Below, piece by piece: positions 16,479 to 25,137 of a stretch of 64,000 nucleotides of DNA. A program made the translations under genes and the position numbers. Within the stretch, counting starts at the first letter, position 1. Every line of letters begins with the position of its first letter. Location: positions 1-64,000 of IMG/VR virus record IMGVR_UViG_3300035698_004752. One strand, given 5' to 3'. Source of the DNA: a virus. The notes below the pieces were generated by a model that saw nothing but the letters and a program-made list of their open reading frames with translations, did not search any database and was not told the origin of the DNA.

Positions 16479-17141
16479 ATGAAATTTTTCATACCACTAA
16501 CAATAGCATTGGCGGCATCAACAGCTTCCGCAGAAATTTATGCACCAACCCCATATTCACCCCGTCATATTGTTTTTTTCAATTTTGAGATCTCAACAGA
16601 GGTCGATGCAGAAGATAACAAATATTTGTATTATAATGGGTATTTTCATCAAGATACCGATCGCCTTCTTCAACAGGCAGTAGATGAATATGATCCTGAA
16701 TATATTGTCTTTAACAGTCGTGGCGGTGTAATAAGTGTCATTGATAGTGTTAGAGAAACAATTAAAAATATTCCTATAATCGTTGATGAAAAATGTATGA
16801 GTGCTTGCGCTGTAGCTGTAGCCCCAAGTAACGACTTAACAATTAACGGTGTATTAGGATTTCATAGGCCCACTAGAGCTTCTGCATCTTCTTCGTTTAT
16901 ATCGGGAATTAAACCTGAACCTATTGAACCTGCTGAACTTGTAGAAATGTTTGATGCAGGAGTTAGTAGCACCTTAGATATGACGGTGTGGTTTTTAAAA
17001 GCAGGTCTTTCATTAGAGTTTTTAGAAACCGTTATGCGAGATACAGACGCAAAACATTTTATGACGTTTAACGACGCTGATAATTTTCAAAAATGTAAAA
17101 CAAACGAAGATTGTGTAATGAATATAGAGCTTTTTGAATGA
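16479..17141 (+). CDS. exported ClpP/crotonase-fold serine protease-like protein
   Basis: The start at 16479, after TCAAAGGAG, avoids the promoter overlap of the in-frame ATG at 16449. The 220 aa product has a signal peptide (about 1-18, ASTASAEI) and then a ClpP-like fold: FNSRGGVISVIDS (oxyanion Gly-Gly), CMSACAVAVAP (candidate nucleophile Ser) and GVLGFHRP (candidate His). Several cysteines suggest a periplasmic disulfide. Exported ClpP-like proteases are unusual in phages; a role in lysis or periplasmic takeover is inferred. Confidence 0.75.
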   Translation: MKFFIPLTIALAASTASAEIYAPTPYSPRHIVFFNFEISTEVDAEDNKYLYYNGYFHQDTDRLLQQAVDEYDPEYIVFNSRGGVISVIDSVRETIKNIPIIVDEKCMSACAVAVAPSNDLTINGVLGFHRPTRASASSSFISGIKPEPIEPAELVEMFDAGVSSTLDMTVWFLKAGLSLEFLETVMRDTDAKHFMTFNDADNFQKCKTNEDCVMNIELFE

Positions 17142-17833
17142 TAAGAAATAATATAGACAAAACACTATATGACTGGAAACCGGTAAACAAGGTAAATGGT
17201 ATGCCATGGCCTCGTTTACCGGATTCTTTTGATGAAGAGGTAAAGGTGCCATTAAAGGAAGAATATTTATTCCGATCTATGGATTATCTTGACACCGAAG
17301 AAGCTCTACCGATATTTGAGATTCAAGCCGACATAATTATTGATAATGGATATAAGGGAATTGTCGACATTGGTTGTCGACACGGTCCAGTTAATGATAT
17401 TTTATATGATCGAGGGTATTACGATTACAATTATATGGGATTTGATACGAGTCCACAACCTATAGATTATGCAAATGCCGTATGGTCAAATTCACCCAAT
17501 ATAGAATATAGATGCGCATCATGGAATGACATTGAAAAGATTGATGTAGATTTCAAAGTTGATTGTCTAATATGGTCGGGTGTACTATTATATGAACCAG
17601 AAACACATATGGAATTATTTGAAAGATTGCATAAATTTTATAATGCCCCGCACGCGATAATTCAGGAACCGTGTTCAGAACAACCAAAAAATAAATGGTT
17701 AGAAAATTTAACATTAAACACTATTGAAGACCAATTATATTTGTATAAAGAAAAATATTCAAAATATCAAGATGTAATTGTTAACCGAAATATATTTTCA
17801 GGAAGAAGAAAGATCGTGAGTATAACATTATGA
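17138..17833 (+). CDS. SAM-dependent methyltransferase-like protein
   Basis: The 231 aa protein contains IVDIGCRHGPVNDIL (SAM-binding motif I), MGFDTSPQPIDYA (acidic motif II) and DCLIWSGVLLYEPETHMEL (motif IV region) in the normal class I methyltransferase order. It overlaps the protease gene and the next gene by 4 nt. The substrate is not evident. Confidence 0.75.
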   Translation: MIRNNIDKTLYDWKPVNKVNGMPWPRLPDSFDEEVKVPLKEEYLFRSMDYLDTEEALPIFEIQADIIIDNGYKGIVDIGCRHGPVNDILYDRGYYDYNYMGFDTSPQPIDYANAVWSNSPNIEYRCASWNDIEKIDVDFKVDCLIWSGVLLYEPETHMELFERLHKFYNAPHAIIQEPCSEQPKNKWLENLTLNTIEDQLYLYKEKYSKYQDVIVNRNIFSGRRKIVSITL

Positions 17834-18426
17834 AATCGAAAGATCTAGAATGCGGCTTTAGGGTAATACCATATATTGTTAATGGCGAAATAAACGAAGA
17901 ATTGTCTGAAGAAGATTTTAAAATGTGTGATCAAACCTTTCGTTCATTACAGTTAGAGCGTCGTCGCGATCGACTATCATATAACTATGCGTATGGTAAT
18001 ATTAATTTTGGTAGCATGTTATTCTATAATGTTGTGTATGATGTTGAAAACGATAAACCAGTATTCATATCTGGTACTCAAATTCTAAATGACGAATGTG
18101 TTAGAGTGTTTAGTAGGTATTTCGTATTTCCTAAATATAGAACGGACGGGAATAAACTGTTAGATAAGATTGATGATTTTCAGGAACTTGAATATGTTTT
18201 AGATTCTATTCCAGACGAATATAAATTAGTTGTTTGGACACGAGACAAAAGTCCTACATTTTTTAAAAAATTAAAAGATGGGCGACCTGATGTTTTTAGT
18301 GATTGGGAAGTATATGATTCTTCTATTAAACTGATGTGGGAAAATAATGATCAGTTTATATTCTATAGAGGTATCAAAAATAATATACAAAAACTTGAAT
18401 ATGAATTCTATCAAAACCCTCAATAA
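17830..18426 (+). CDS. hypothetical protein, possible GNAT-like fold
   Basis: The 198 aa protein shows SRYFVFPKYRTDGNKLL, which could be the beta4-alpha3 cofactor loop of a GNAT acetyltransferase, but no clear motif confirms this. It is the last gene of the accessory operon, followed by a probable terminator. Confidence 0.5.
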   Translation: MKSKDLECGFRVIPYIVNGEINEELSEEDFKMCDQTFRSLQLERRRDRLSYNYAYGNINFGSMLFYNVVYDVENDKPVFISGTQILNDECVRVFSRYFVFPKYRTDGNKLLDKIDDFQELEYVLDSIPDEYKLVVWTRDKSPTFFKKLKDGRPDVFSDWEVYDSSIKLMWENNDQFIFYRGIKNNIQKLEYEFYQNPQ

Positions 18427-18465
18427 AATTGATTTAAATCAACTAATTATCATAAATACACATAG

Positions 18466-18491
18466 GATCTCTTACTATTGAGGTCATTTTT
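18466..18491 (+). terminator. probable rho-independent terminator
   Basis: GATCTC / GAGGTC stem (one G-T pair) with an 8-nt loop, then ATTTTT. Modest stem strength. Confidence 0.5.
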
Positions 18492-18548
18492 GTTGGCGAA
18501 CTCTACTTTATGTATGACTATGTACTCTAATACTAAGGAAAAATACAC

Positions 18549-18827
18549 ATGGAAATACAAGCAATAATAGCCTTAATTGGAGCAAATTCACCTAATATTG
18601 CCTTGTTTATATCTATCGCTTTTGTGGGAATCTACTTTTGGACTCAACATAAAAAAAATAATATAGACGATGCTAATAGTACATTTAATAGAATGAGTAC
18701 TCAGATCGATAAGTTACTAGATGAAAATCGAAAACTTAGAGATGAGGTTGGGGAGCTTAGAGATAAACTTCGAGAGATGTATGATGAATTTGTGTTTCAT
18801 CGACCTGATGAGACTGAAAATAATTAA
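18549..18827 (+). CDS. small membrane protein with coiled coil
   Basis: The 92 aa protein has one N-terminal membrane helix (about residues 17-33, ALFISIAFVGIYFW) followed by a long charged helix with heptads (LDENRKLRDEVGELRDKL). The topology resembles small phage inner-membrane proteins such as i-spanins, but it has no partner lipoprotein next to it. Confidence 0.65.
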   Translation: MEIQAIIALIGANSPNIALFISIAFVGIYFWTQHKKNNIDDANSTFNRMSTQIDKLLDENRKLRDEVGELRDKLREMYDEFVFHRPDETENN

Positions 18828-18842
18828 AATTAATTTGATTTA

Positions 18843-18877
18843 GGGGGTTTACATTTCGGTGTAAACCCTTATATATT
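18843..18877 (+). promoter_or_regulatory. class A promoter
   Basis: GGGGG-TTTACA, about 17-18 bp, TATATT. The spacer contains GTAAACCC, close to the AACCC element of class B copies. Confidence 0.75.
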
Positions 18878-18962
18878 GTATGTAAAGGAAAAACAAAAAG
18901 GTTTATATGATGGATAAGTTAATTGAAGCACTAACTATTAAATTTGGGAGTGGATGTCTACT

Positions 18963-19181
18963 ATGAGTAATAAAGAACCAACAAGAATGTGGATTTCGGA
19001 TAATTTTAATTTTCTTGAAAGAAGATGTGATATGCACTTTTCGGTAGATAACCCAACATATATTCCAAGAATAGGTGAAACGATATCCCACGACGGAACC
19101 AATGGTACGGTTTATTCAATTAATTATAATTACGGTATTGATGATTACGAAAGTGTTATCCACGTAGCAGTGAAAGGGTAG
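18963..19181 (+). CDS. hypothetical protein (72 aa)
   Basis: ATG 18963 overlaps the stop of a 19-codon frame (18907-18966), which may be a leader. An in-frame ATG at 18954 is also possible. It begins MSNKEPTRMWISDNFNFLERR and is probably a small beta-rich protein. No family is recognised. Confidence 0.55.
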   Translation: MSNKEPTRMWISDNFNFLERRCDMHFSVDNPTYIPRIGETISHDGTNGTVYSINYNYGIDDYESVIHVAVKG

Positions 19182-19184
19182 ATA

Positions 19185-19475
19185 ATGACTAAACAAAAAT
19201 TCCCACACATGAGCGAAAAAGCTCGTTCAAAAGATCGACCAATCCAAGATTCGGTTGTTAATGAATCTTCAACATTCTCAAAAGAGTCCGGGGAACAGTT
19301 TATTGTTCTCTTGAAAGCTCGTCGCGCAGTACAAACTGTTACCAAACTTTTTGAAAAAGATATTGGCACCGGTAAGAATACTCATGATAGGGGTTTAGCT
19401 CTTCAAAATCATAAAGCTGATGTCAAGAATTCTTTAACATCCCTTAAAGTTGTAGGTGGAACCGAATATGAGTGA
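19185..19475 (+). CDS. hypothetical basic protein (96 aa)
   Basis: The protein is helix-rich and basic (FIVLLKARRAVQTVTKLFEK), without a recognised motif. It starts 3 nt after the previous gene and overlaps the next by 8 nt. Confidence 0.6.
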   Translation: MTKQKFPHMSEKARSKDRPIQDSVVNESSTFSKESGEQFIVLLKARRAVQTVTKLFEKDIGTGKNTHDRGLALQNHKADVKNSLTSLKVVGGTEYE

Positions 19476-19728
19476 TATCAAAATTTGGCGTGTTTATAAC
19501 AATGGTGAAGTCAAAAACGAGTCTCATGTATTATGGCCCCATTTCGCCGAGGGCCGAAAATGCTTGGGATATGATGGAGATGTCGAAGCATGGTCAGAAC
19601 GCAACCAGAAAGATAGATTTGGGTGCGCTCAAATCAAACAGGTCGGTGATGCTAAACCTGTTATCCTCTTCAACGGATATCTCTCTACAGAGAGATTACT
19701 TGAAATCATTGAAAATGATTTAACTTGA
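19468..19728 (+). CDS. hypothetical protein (86 aa)
   Basis: ATG 19468 (MSDIKIWRVYNNGEV) is preferred to the in-frame ATG at 19456 because it gives the usual short overlap. No known domain. It ends just before a class B promoter. Confidence 0.6.
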   Translation: MSDIKIWRVYNNGEVKNESHVLWPHFAEGRKCLGYDGDVEAWSERNQKDRFGCAQIKQVGDAKPVILFNGYLSTERLLEIIENDLT

Positions 19729-19732
19729 ATTA

Positions 19733-19776
19733 GGGGGTTTAAATCCTATTATTAGCCCTTATATATCTACTATCAA
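19733..19776 (+). promoter_or_regulatory. class B promoter
   Basis: GGGGGTTTAAAT, then GCCCTTATATATCTACTATC, immediately before an AAAAGGAG ribosome site. Confidence 0.78.
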
Positions 19777-19788
19777 AAGGAGATATTG

Positions 19789-19995
19789 ATGGCTGAAGGA
19801 AAAGATTATTTGAATGCTGTTTGGGGTGATTGGATAAATTTCAATCAATTCGATGCAGTAGACCCAGAAGCTCGAGTTTCTGTTGAATTCGCTTCTGGGG
19901 GAACAATAAGTAATTTGATAGCCGGATCTTTTGATTGGAATGAAGTTACGCGGTATCGCGTATGTATAGGAGAGACTTATGATAAAGTATACTGA
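19789..19995 (+). CDS. hypothetical protein (68 aa)
   Basis: The start is ATG 19789 after AAAAGGAGATATT. It is acidic with several aromatic residues (DYLNAVWGDWINFNQFD). No family is recognised. It overlaps the next gene by 17 nt. Confidence 0.55.
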   Translation: MAEGKDYLNAVWGDWINFNQFDAVDPEARVSVEFASGGTISNLIAGSFDWNEVTRYRVCIGETYDKVY

Positions 19996-20173
19996 TCTAA
20001 TTCAAACGTTGGCGAAACAGTCGCTAACTCTAGATGTACCACAAGATACGCAGGTTTCAGTAACTGGCGTTAATTTGGTGGCATACATTTATGGTGTAAC
20101 CGTTCAGAAATTCTATTCTGATCTAAACACTCATATCGTAGCTTATCGTGCAACGGAGAATAATTCAAATTAA
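19979..20173 (+). CDS. hypothetical protein (64 aa)
   Basis: It overlaps the previous gene and has an AGGAGA ribosome site within it. No recognised motif. Confidence 0.5.
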   Translation: MIKYTDLIQTLAKQSLTLDVPQDTQVSVTGVNLVAYIYGVTVQKFYSDLNTHIVAYRATENNSN

Positions 20174-20181
20174 ATCAAATT

Positions 20182-20215
20182 GGGGGTTTACTTTCAATTC
20201 GATTTATGGTATGAT
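20182..20215 (+). promoter_or_regulatory. class A promoter
   Basis: GGGGG-TTTACT, 17 bp, TATGAT, upstream of 20249. Confidence 0.78.
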
Positions 20216-20248
20216 ATTCATATCAAAACAAAAACTGGAGATTACATA

Positions 20249-20440
20249 ATGAAATTTAAATTTAAAGTTGGGGATAAGGTTAAAACAAAAACCCCAAATG
20301 ATCCAGATTTTCATAAAATGACGGGAACAGTGGAACGCGTTGACCACGCCCATTACCCATATTATGTTAATATGGACGCCTATCCTCATTCATGTTATTT
20401 TACTGAAAAAGAACTCGTGAAACTTGAAGGAACTATATAA
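20249..20440 (+). CDS. small KOW/SH3-like protein
   Basis: ATG 20249 is used because the in-frame upstream start would overlap the promoter. The 63 aa product MKFKFKVGDKVKTKTPNDPD...GTVERVD has the pattern of a small SH3-like barrel (VGDKV...GTV). Binding partner unknown. It overlaps the next start by 1 nt. Confidence 0.6.
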   Translation: MKFKFKVGDKVKTKTPNDPDFHKMTGTVERVDHAHYPYYVNMDAYPHSCYFTEKELVKLEGTI

Positions 20441-21414
20441 TGTCACATGAACTTGAAATCGTAGATGGTGTTGCTCAAATGGCCTATGCAGGTGAAAAAC
20501 CCTGGCATCGTTTAGGTACAGAGGTCTCAAATGATCTCTCCCCAGGTCAAATTATGGCTAAAGCGGGTCTTGATTGGTCCGTCAATAAATATGATTCTTT
20601 TGTCGATGTTAACGGCGAAAAAATCTCAACTGGAAAACAGGCACTCGTCCGTTCTTCAGATAATAAAGTACTAACAAACGTTGGAGAAGGTTGGAACCCA
20701 GTTCAAAATGCTGATGCTTTTGATTTCTTCTCTGAATTCGTACTTGCTGGTGATATGGAAATGAATACAGCAGGTTCACTACAAGGTGGACAAATGGTAT
20801 TCGCCCTTGCAAAAATCAAAGAATCTTTTGATGTCTTTGGTGATGATAAAGTAGATTCATATCTTCTATTCTCAAACCCCCACAAATATGGTAAATCAAT
20901 CGACATTCGCTTCACGCCGATTCGTGTGGTTTGCAACAACACTCTTTCACTTTCTCTTGGTTCAAAATCAAGCGGTTTCTATAAGTCTGGTCACCGTTCA
21001 GTATTTGACCCAGATCAAGTAAAAGAAGCAATGGGTCTCGCGCACGAGAAATTCGCGAAGTATAAAGAAATGGCTCAGTTCCTTGGTTCCCGTAACGCTT
21101 CAAAAGAAGCTTTGATCGGTTACTATAACGACGTCTTCCCGCGTACGTCAGTAAAAGATGCAGATAAAAATCTTGCTCTTTCATATGACACCCTTTCTCG
21201 TAATGCTCAGGCAGCTTACGACGTACTTGAAACCCAACCGGGTGCTCAATACGCAGAAGGATCTTGGTGGCAGGCGCTGAACTCTGTAACGTTTATTACA
21301 GATCACGTTCAAGGTCGAAGCGAAGACAACCGTCTATATTCTAGCTGGTTTGGTGGAAATCAAGCTCGCAAGGTAACAGCAGTTGACAAAGCAGTGGAGT
21401 ATGCAAATGCATAA
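20440..21414 (+). CDS. DUF932 phage/plasmid-like protein
   Basis: The 324 aa protein begins SHELEIVDGVAQMAYAGEKPWHRLG and contains FTPIRVVCNNTLSLSL, hallmarks of the DUF932 (TIGR03299) family found on phages and plasmids. The family function is unknown. Length is normal. Confidence 0.88.
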   Translation: MSHELEIVDGVAQMAYAGEKPWHRLGTEVSNDLSPGQIMAKAGLDWSVNKYDSFVDVNGEKISTGKQALVRSSDNKVLTNVGEGWNPVQNADAFDFFSEFVLAGDMEMNTAGSLQGGQMVFALAKIKESFDVFGDDKVDSYLLFSNPHKYGKSIDIRFTPIRVVCNNTLSLSLGSKSSGFYKSGHRSVFDPDQVKEAMGLAHEKFAKYKEMAQFLGSRNASKEALIGYYNDVFPRTSVKDADKNLALSYDTLSRNAQAAYDVLETQPGAQYAEGSWWQALNSVTFITDHVQGRSEDNRLYSSWFGGNQARKVTAVDKAVEYANA

Positions 21415-21625
21415 TTCTGATGTTAATACAATTATCGTAGGAATCATTGCTATAGTATTTGGCGTTAGTCTTATAGGGTCTTTGATTTATCAAGATAATT
21501 TAGTGGTAAAACATGGATATGCTCTTGAGAGTAAAGACGAATACTATAAGATGTCAATTATTGATCGTGGTTATGGGCTTTATTGCCCATCCACAGGACG
21601 CTTTGCATTTGTGGATGAATGCTAA
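21407..21625 (+). CDS. small membrane protein
   Basis: ATG 21407 lies 8 nt after GGAG and overlaps DUF932 by 8 nt. One hydrophobic helix (IIVGIIAIVFGVSLIGSLI) is followed by a short polar tail. No family is recognised. Confidence 0.6.
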   Translation: MHNSDVNTIIVGIIAIVFGVSLIGSLIYQDNLVVKHGYALESKDEYYKMSIIDRGYGLYCPSTGRFAFVDEC

Positions 21626-21745
21626 ATGATTGATAGTGATGGAACGACCATTATACTACCCGTAAAGGATCTTTATGAACATTTTAATGGTCGTTTACCA
21701 TATCATGAATATATTTTGAAAATGATGAAAAAGGAAAATAAGTGA
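21626..21745 (+). CDS. small hypothetical protein (39 aa)
   Basis: Frame ATG 21626 to TGA 21743-21745, starting directly after the previous stop. MIDSDGTTIILPVKDLYEHF. No family is recognised; position between coupled genes supports it. Confidence 0.5.
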   Translation: MIDSDGTTIILPVKDLYEHFNGRLPYHEYILKMMKKENK

Positions 21746-21897
21746 TGGAAAAATTTATGGAAATATTTATACCAATATGGTTCGGAATTGTTGCTGTCAT
21801 CGCGATAGCCTGGTTCTCATTCTTAGGGTGGTTAGCATTTCAGATCTTAACCCACACCGAAGAAATCGGAGCATTCATGAAGGCAGTAGTAGGATAA
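21745..21897 (+). CDS. small membrane protein (50 aa)
   Basis: It starts at ATG 21745, sharing a base with the previous TGA. Most of the protein is one hydrophobic helix (IWFGIVAVIAIAWFSFLGW). Possibly a membrane-active accessory protein. Confidence 0.55.
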   Translation: MEKFMEIFIPIWFGIVAVIAIAWFSFLGWLAFQILTHTEEIGAFMKAVVG

Positions 21898-21903
21898 AAA
21901 GAA

Positions 21904-22287
21904 ATGAAACTTACAGCACAGAATGTTGATACAGTATTTAAAGCATGTCTCGTGGATCCGGTAGATGCCGAACCACGCGGTATGGAACTTACCGAAATGG
22001 TAATGAATAGCGCATATCTTGATACGTCTAAACACACCGAAGATATCAAAACGATGTTGGAAGAACTTGATGACGATTTCCGCGCTGATATGGGTGGCGG
22101 TACTTCTTTTCTGAAGGCTGCTTTCACTAAAGAAAATGTACACTGGGGAGAACATGTTAACATGGGTCTACTCTTTGGACTAGGTAATGCCGCTGGTTTA
22201 TCTAAGTTTACGATGCCCCGCGAAATGTGGGGAATTATGCCAGGTGGTATGCCATACATCACAACTTTTCCTAAGGAGACGGTATAA
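21904..22287 (+). CDS. hypothetical protein (127 aa)
   Basis: The helical N-terminal half (NVDTVFKACLVDP) and Gly/Met-rich C-terminal half (MPREMWGIMPGGMPYI) match nothing I know. It overlaps the next start by 1 nt. Confidence 0.6.
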   Translation: MKLTAQNVDTVFKACLVDPVDAEPRGMELTEMVMNSAYLDTSKHTEDIKTMLEELDDDFRADMGGGTSFLKAAFTKENVHWGEHVNMGLLFGLGNAAGLSKFTMPREMWGIMPGGMPYITTFPKETV

Positions 22288-22448
22288 TGGGACTTTGGCA
22301 ATGGATCTTCGTAGCTCTTGTGGCTTTGGATGTTGGTTTTGTTACTGCTAAACATGGGGAATATAGAGAGCCATACAATATTTGGGTTTATCTCATATCG
22401 GGAGCCATAACTGTATTCGTACTATTCAAGGGTGGATTTTTCGGATGA
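22287..22448 (+). CDS. small two-helix membrane protein
   Basis: Frame ATG 22287 to TGA 22446-22448 after CTAAGGAG. The 53 aa product has two hydrophobic segments (WIFVALVALDVGFV and WVYLISGAITVFVLF) separated by a charged turn, a hairpin topology also seen in small holins. No further evidence for a holin role. Confidence 0.6.
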   Translation: MGLWQWIFVALVALDVGFVTAKHGEYREPYNIWVYLISGAITVFVLFKGGFFG

Positions 22449-22585
22449 GTGAAGAACAAGACAGATATATCAAACTTCTTGAATTAGATTATACCTGGGC
22501 AGCCAATGGCTTACGAATTTGGCGAGGTCTAGCAATCTTTCTAATCTTTTATGAATTAACCTTATTTTTATCAACTTTTTTCTGA
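22445..22585 (+). CDS. small membrane protein (46 aa)
   Basis: ATG 22445 overlaps the upstream stop by 4 nt. A polar N-terminus is followed by one C-terminal membrane helix (LAIFLIFYELTLFLSTFF). Confidence 0.55.
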   Translation: MSEEQDRYIKLLELDYTWAANGLRIWRGLAIFLIFYELTLFLSTFF

Positions 22586-22588
22586 TTA

Positions 22589-22634
22589 GGGGGTTTAAAT
22601 CCCTGAAATAACCCTTACTTATATACTATCAAAG
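22589..22634 (+). promoter_or_regulatory. class B promoter
   Basis: GGGGGTTTAAAT, 8 bp, AACCCTTACTTATATACTATC. One of the most typical copies. Confidence 0.8.
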
Positions 22635-22654
22635 AGACAAACAAAGGGTTTAAA

Positions 22655-23092
22655 ATGAAAATCGATTATGAAGATTATGTGTCAGTCCCAACATTAACCT
22701 TTGAACAATATCGGGTATTGCCACGTGGACAATACACGATGTATAACAATCTTAAAAATAAACTTTTCGCTAAAATGGTGAAATCTATTCAGGAGAATAT
22801 TATGGGCTTAGAAATGAATACCGAACGCACTGATTCTTATATTGGTACATTTCACTATGAGTCTGCTGAGGATATGCTCCAGCTAGGTGAAGTTCGTAAG
22901 ATGGTTACAAATATGAATAAAGATCTAAAACGTGGAGGGTTCGAACATCGTTTCTATGTTAAATCACAAGGTCGCTTGGGTGAAAATAACCCAAATTCTA
23001 AAAAGTATCGCCGAGGTGGAACTTACCACAACGCGCAATGCGTGCGTTTGGAAGACGCTTCTCGGGTGGATGCTTACATCTATCGTCGTTAA
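22655..23092 (+). CDS. hypothetical basic protein (145 aa)
   Basis: The C-terminal half is basic (RVSQGR- and KKYRRGGTYH-type segments) with no known motif. It stands alone between a class B promoter and a strong terminator, so it forms its own transcription unit. Confidence 0.65.
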   Translation: MKIDYEDYVSVPTLTFEQYRVLPRGQYTMYNNLKNKLFAKMVKSIQENIMGLEMNTERTDSYIGTFHYESAEDMLQLGEVRKMVTNMNKDLKRGGFEHRFYVKSQGRLGENNPNSKKYRRGGTYHNAQCVRLEDASRVDAYIYRR

Positions 23093-23115
23093 GTAACGAG
23101 TAAAATTAGTTTAAA

Positions 23116-23141
23116 GGGAGTGGGAAACCGCTCCCTTTTTT
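23116..23141 (+). terminator. rho-independent terminator with GAAA loop
   Basis: GGGAGTGG-GAAA-CCGCTCCC (8 bp, one wobble) followed by TTTTTT. Confidence 0.9.
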
Positions 23142-23143
23142 AT

Positions 23144-23152
23144 TATAAATAG
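23144..23152 (+). promoter_or_regulatory. T4-late-type promoter motif TATAAATAG
   Basis: It lies between the terminator and the first gene of the internal-protein block, 23 bp before ATG 23175. Confidence 0.55.
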
Positions 23153-23174
23153 TAAAAACTTTAAAGGATTTCAC

Positions 23175-23894
23175 ATGAGCGCAGCATCAGATAAGCACGA
23201 AAAAGACGTTGCGGATCACTTGACGTCGATTGGTATAGAATCAACTAGACCAAAAGTAAGTACAGATTATTCTGACGTTCTCATGTATCCCAGATCTAAA
23301 AAGATCTGGCTAGAAGTCAAGATGAACCACACCGATAATCTTGGTAATACTCGAGTATTTTATGATGGTAAGAAATGGGACGTTTCACGCAAAAAGGGTA
23401 CGCCCACACCATTAAAACAATTTTCAATTGACACACTAAATAAATCTGTTGATGCAAAGAGATTTGTAGAGGATCTAGCTAAGTTTGCTAATATGAGGGA
23501 AATTAAGATACCCACAACTATGGGCGGACTTAAAGATCCAAAGGCCGTTCCATTAGATGTTATGAAAGAATTTTTCAAAACGAGAAATCGTTATATTATG
23601 AAAGTCCCTAATGTCAATATGGGTAAATTAGTTACTGACCATTATATCCACGGCAAAGCTGTTGCAACATATTATATGCAAGCGGCAGACGATTTTTATA
23701 GAATCGGTAGTCATAATCCTTTAGGTCTATCAAATCAAATCCCTATGTTGGCTGGAATGGGTGAATTCAAAATGAGAATCTCAACTAGATCTAGATTCTA
23801 TGAAGTTCAACCAGAAGTAAAAATCATGAAGATGCCTGTAAGTGGCTATTCAGTAAATCCCGGTTCGAAGAAAAAGAACCCATTTTTAATATAG
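23175..23894 (+). CDS. PD-(D/E)XK nuclease-like protein
   Basis: The 239 aa protein has the restriction-nuclease core pattern: HEKDVADHLTSIGIES, then SDVLMYPRSKKIWLEVKM, giving the catalytic D...ExK. The rest is basic. It may be a DNA-processing nuclease. It lacks the N-terminal targeting signature of the genes that follow. Confidence 0.6.
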   Translation: MSAASDKHEKDVADHLTSIGIESTRPKVSTDYSDVLMYPRSKKIWLEVKMNHTDNLGNTRVFYDGKKWDVSRKKGTPTPLKQFSIDTLNKSVDAKRFVEDLAKFANMREIKIPTTMGGLKDPKAVPLDVMKEFFKTRNRYIMKVPNVNMGKLVTDHYIHGKAVATYYMQAADDFYRIGSHNPLGLSNQIPMLAGMGEFKMRISTRSRFYEVQPEVKIMKMPVSGYSVNPGSKKKNPFLI

Positions 23895-23902
23895 AGAGCA
23901 CT

Positions 23903-25129
23903 ATGGAATCATTTAAAAGTTTTATAACTGAAGAGAAAAATACACACATGACTCATATTGAGGATAAGGTGTTGTATGGTGGTGTTGATGGTACACGACA
24001 AGCTATTAACGCTCTTAGACAGATGAGAGATATGACTGCTGGTTATCACGAAGGTAAAGCTTCAATTAAGTGGGATGGAGCACCAGCAGTATTCGCAGGT
24101 ATAGATCCAAACGATGGTGTATTCTTTGTGGCTAAAAAGGGTATCTTTAATAAGAATCCTAAAGTCTATAAGACCAAAAAAGATATTGATGATGACACAT
24201 CAGGCGATCTTAATTCGAAATTGCAATTAGCATTAAAACATCTACCAAAACTTGGTATTAAAGGTGTTGTCCAAGGTGATTTCTTATTCGATAAAAGTGA
24301 TATCAAAATCAAGAAGATCCATGGCGAGAAATATCTCACATTCCACCCAAACACTATTATTTACGCAGTCCCGATGGAAACCGACAAACATGCGGTAGCA
24401 GAAATTACGCGCGCGAAAATGGGCATCGTCTGGCATACTTCTTACTCAGGAAACACTTTTGAAACGATGAAGGCATCGTTTGGTGTAGATGTAACCAAGT
24501 TTAAAAAGTCAGCAGATGTTTGGTCCCAAGACGCTATGCTTCGAGACATGACGAAATATACCATGACTAAAAAAGACACAGCGGAAGTGAATAAACACCT
24601 TTCTGATGCAGGTATAATCTTTAACAAGATCTCAGGAAACGTCCTTCGAGATCTTGAGGGTAATAAAGAGGTTGCAAGACTAATTGAGACTTTTAATAAT
24701 TCTCATGTAAGAAAAGGTGTGGTGATAACCAACACCGGTAAACACGTAAACAATCTTGTAAAATGGATTCACGCGCGATATCAAAAAGAGATAGATAAAA
24801 GAAAAACCGATAAAGGTAAAGGTGCGCAGGCTAAAAAGCGTGATGCAATCCTTGAATTCTTTTCGGATCGCAATAAAGCTAATTTAAAGCTGATTTTTGA
24901 CCTCCAAATGCACATAGTTCTTGCGAAGTTGAAACTCATAAATATACTAAACAGACTTAAATCTGTTGGTACTTTTGTCCAGACCAAAGACGGTTATGCC
25001 GTTACAGGTCATGAGGGTTACGTAGCAATAGATACATTAACAGGCGGCGCAGTAAAGATCGTTGATCGTATGGAATTCTCATACAACAACTTTTCGCCAA
25101 ATATAATCAAAGGTTGGCAAAAAGCCTAG
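23903..25129 (+). CDS. ligase-like nucleotidyltransferase (DUF6267-type), predicted internal virion protein
   Basis: The 408 aa protein has an N-terminus MESFKSFITEEKN that looks like a T4 capsid-targeting sequence with an ITE cleavage site. Around residue 54 is ASIKWDGAPAVF, which fits motif I (KxDG) of polynucleotide ligases and RNA-capping enzymes. KKGIF and VVQGDFLF follow at plausible motif III and IV positions. It could seal or adenylylate nucleic acid. Packaging in the capsid is inferred from the N-terminus. Confidence 0.65.
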   Translation: MESFKSFITEEKNTHMTHIEDKVLYGGVDGTRQAINALRQMRDMTAGYHEGKASIKWDGAPAVFAGIDPNDGVFFVAKKGIFNKNPKVYKTKKDIDDDTSGDLNSKLQLALKHLPKLGIKGVVQGDFLFDKSDIKIKKIHGEKYLTFHPNTIIYAVPMETDKHAVAEITRAKMGIVWHTSYSGNTFETMKASFGVDVTKFKKSADVWSQDAMLRDMTKYTMTKKDTAEVNKHLSDAGIIFNKISGNVLRDLEGNKEVARLIETFNNSHVRKGVVITNTGKHVNNLVKWIHARYQKEIDKRKTDKGKGAQAKKRDAILEFFSDRNKANLKLIFDLQMHIVLAKLKLINILNRLKSVGTFVQTKDGYAVTGHEGYVAIDTLTGGAVKIVDRMEFSYNNFSPNIIKGWQKA

Positions 25130-25137
25130 GAGATACA

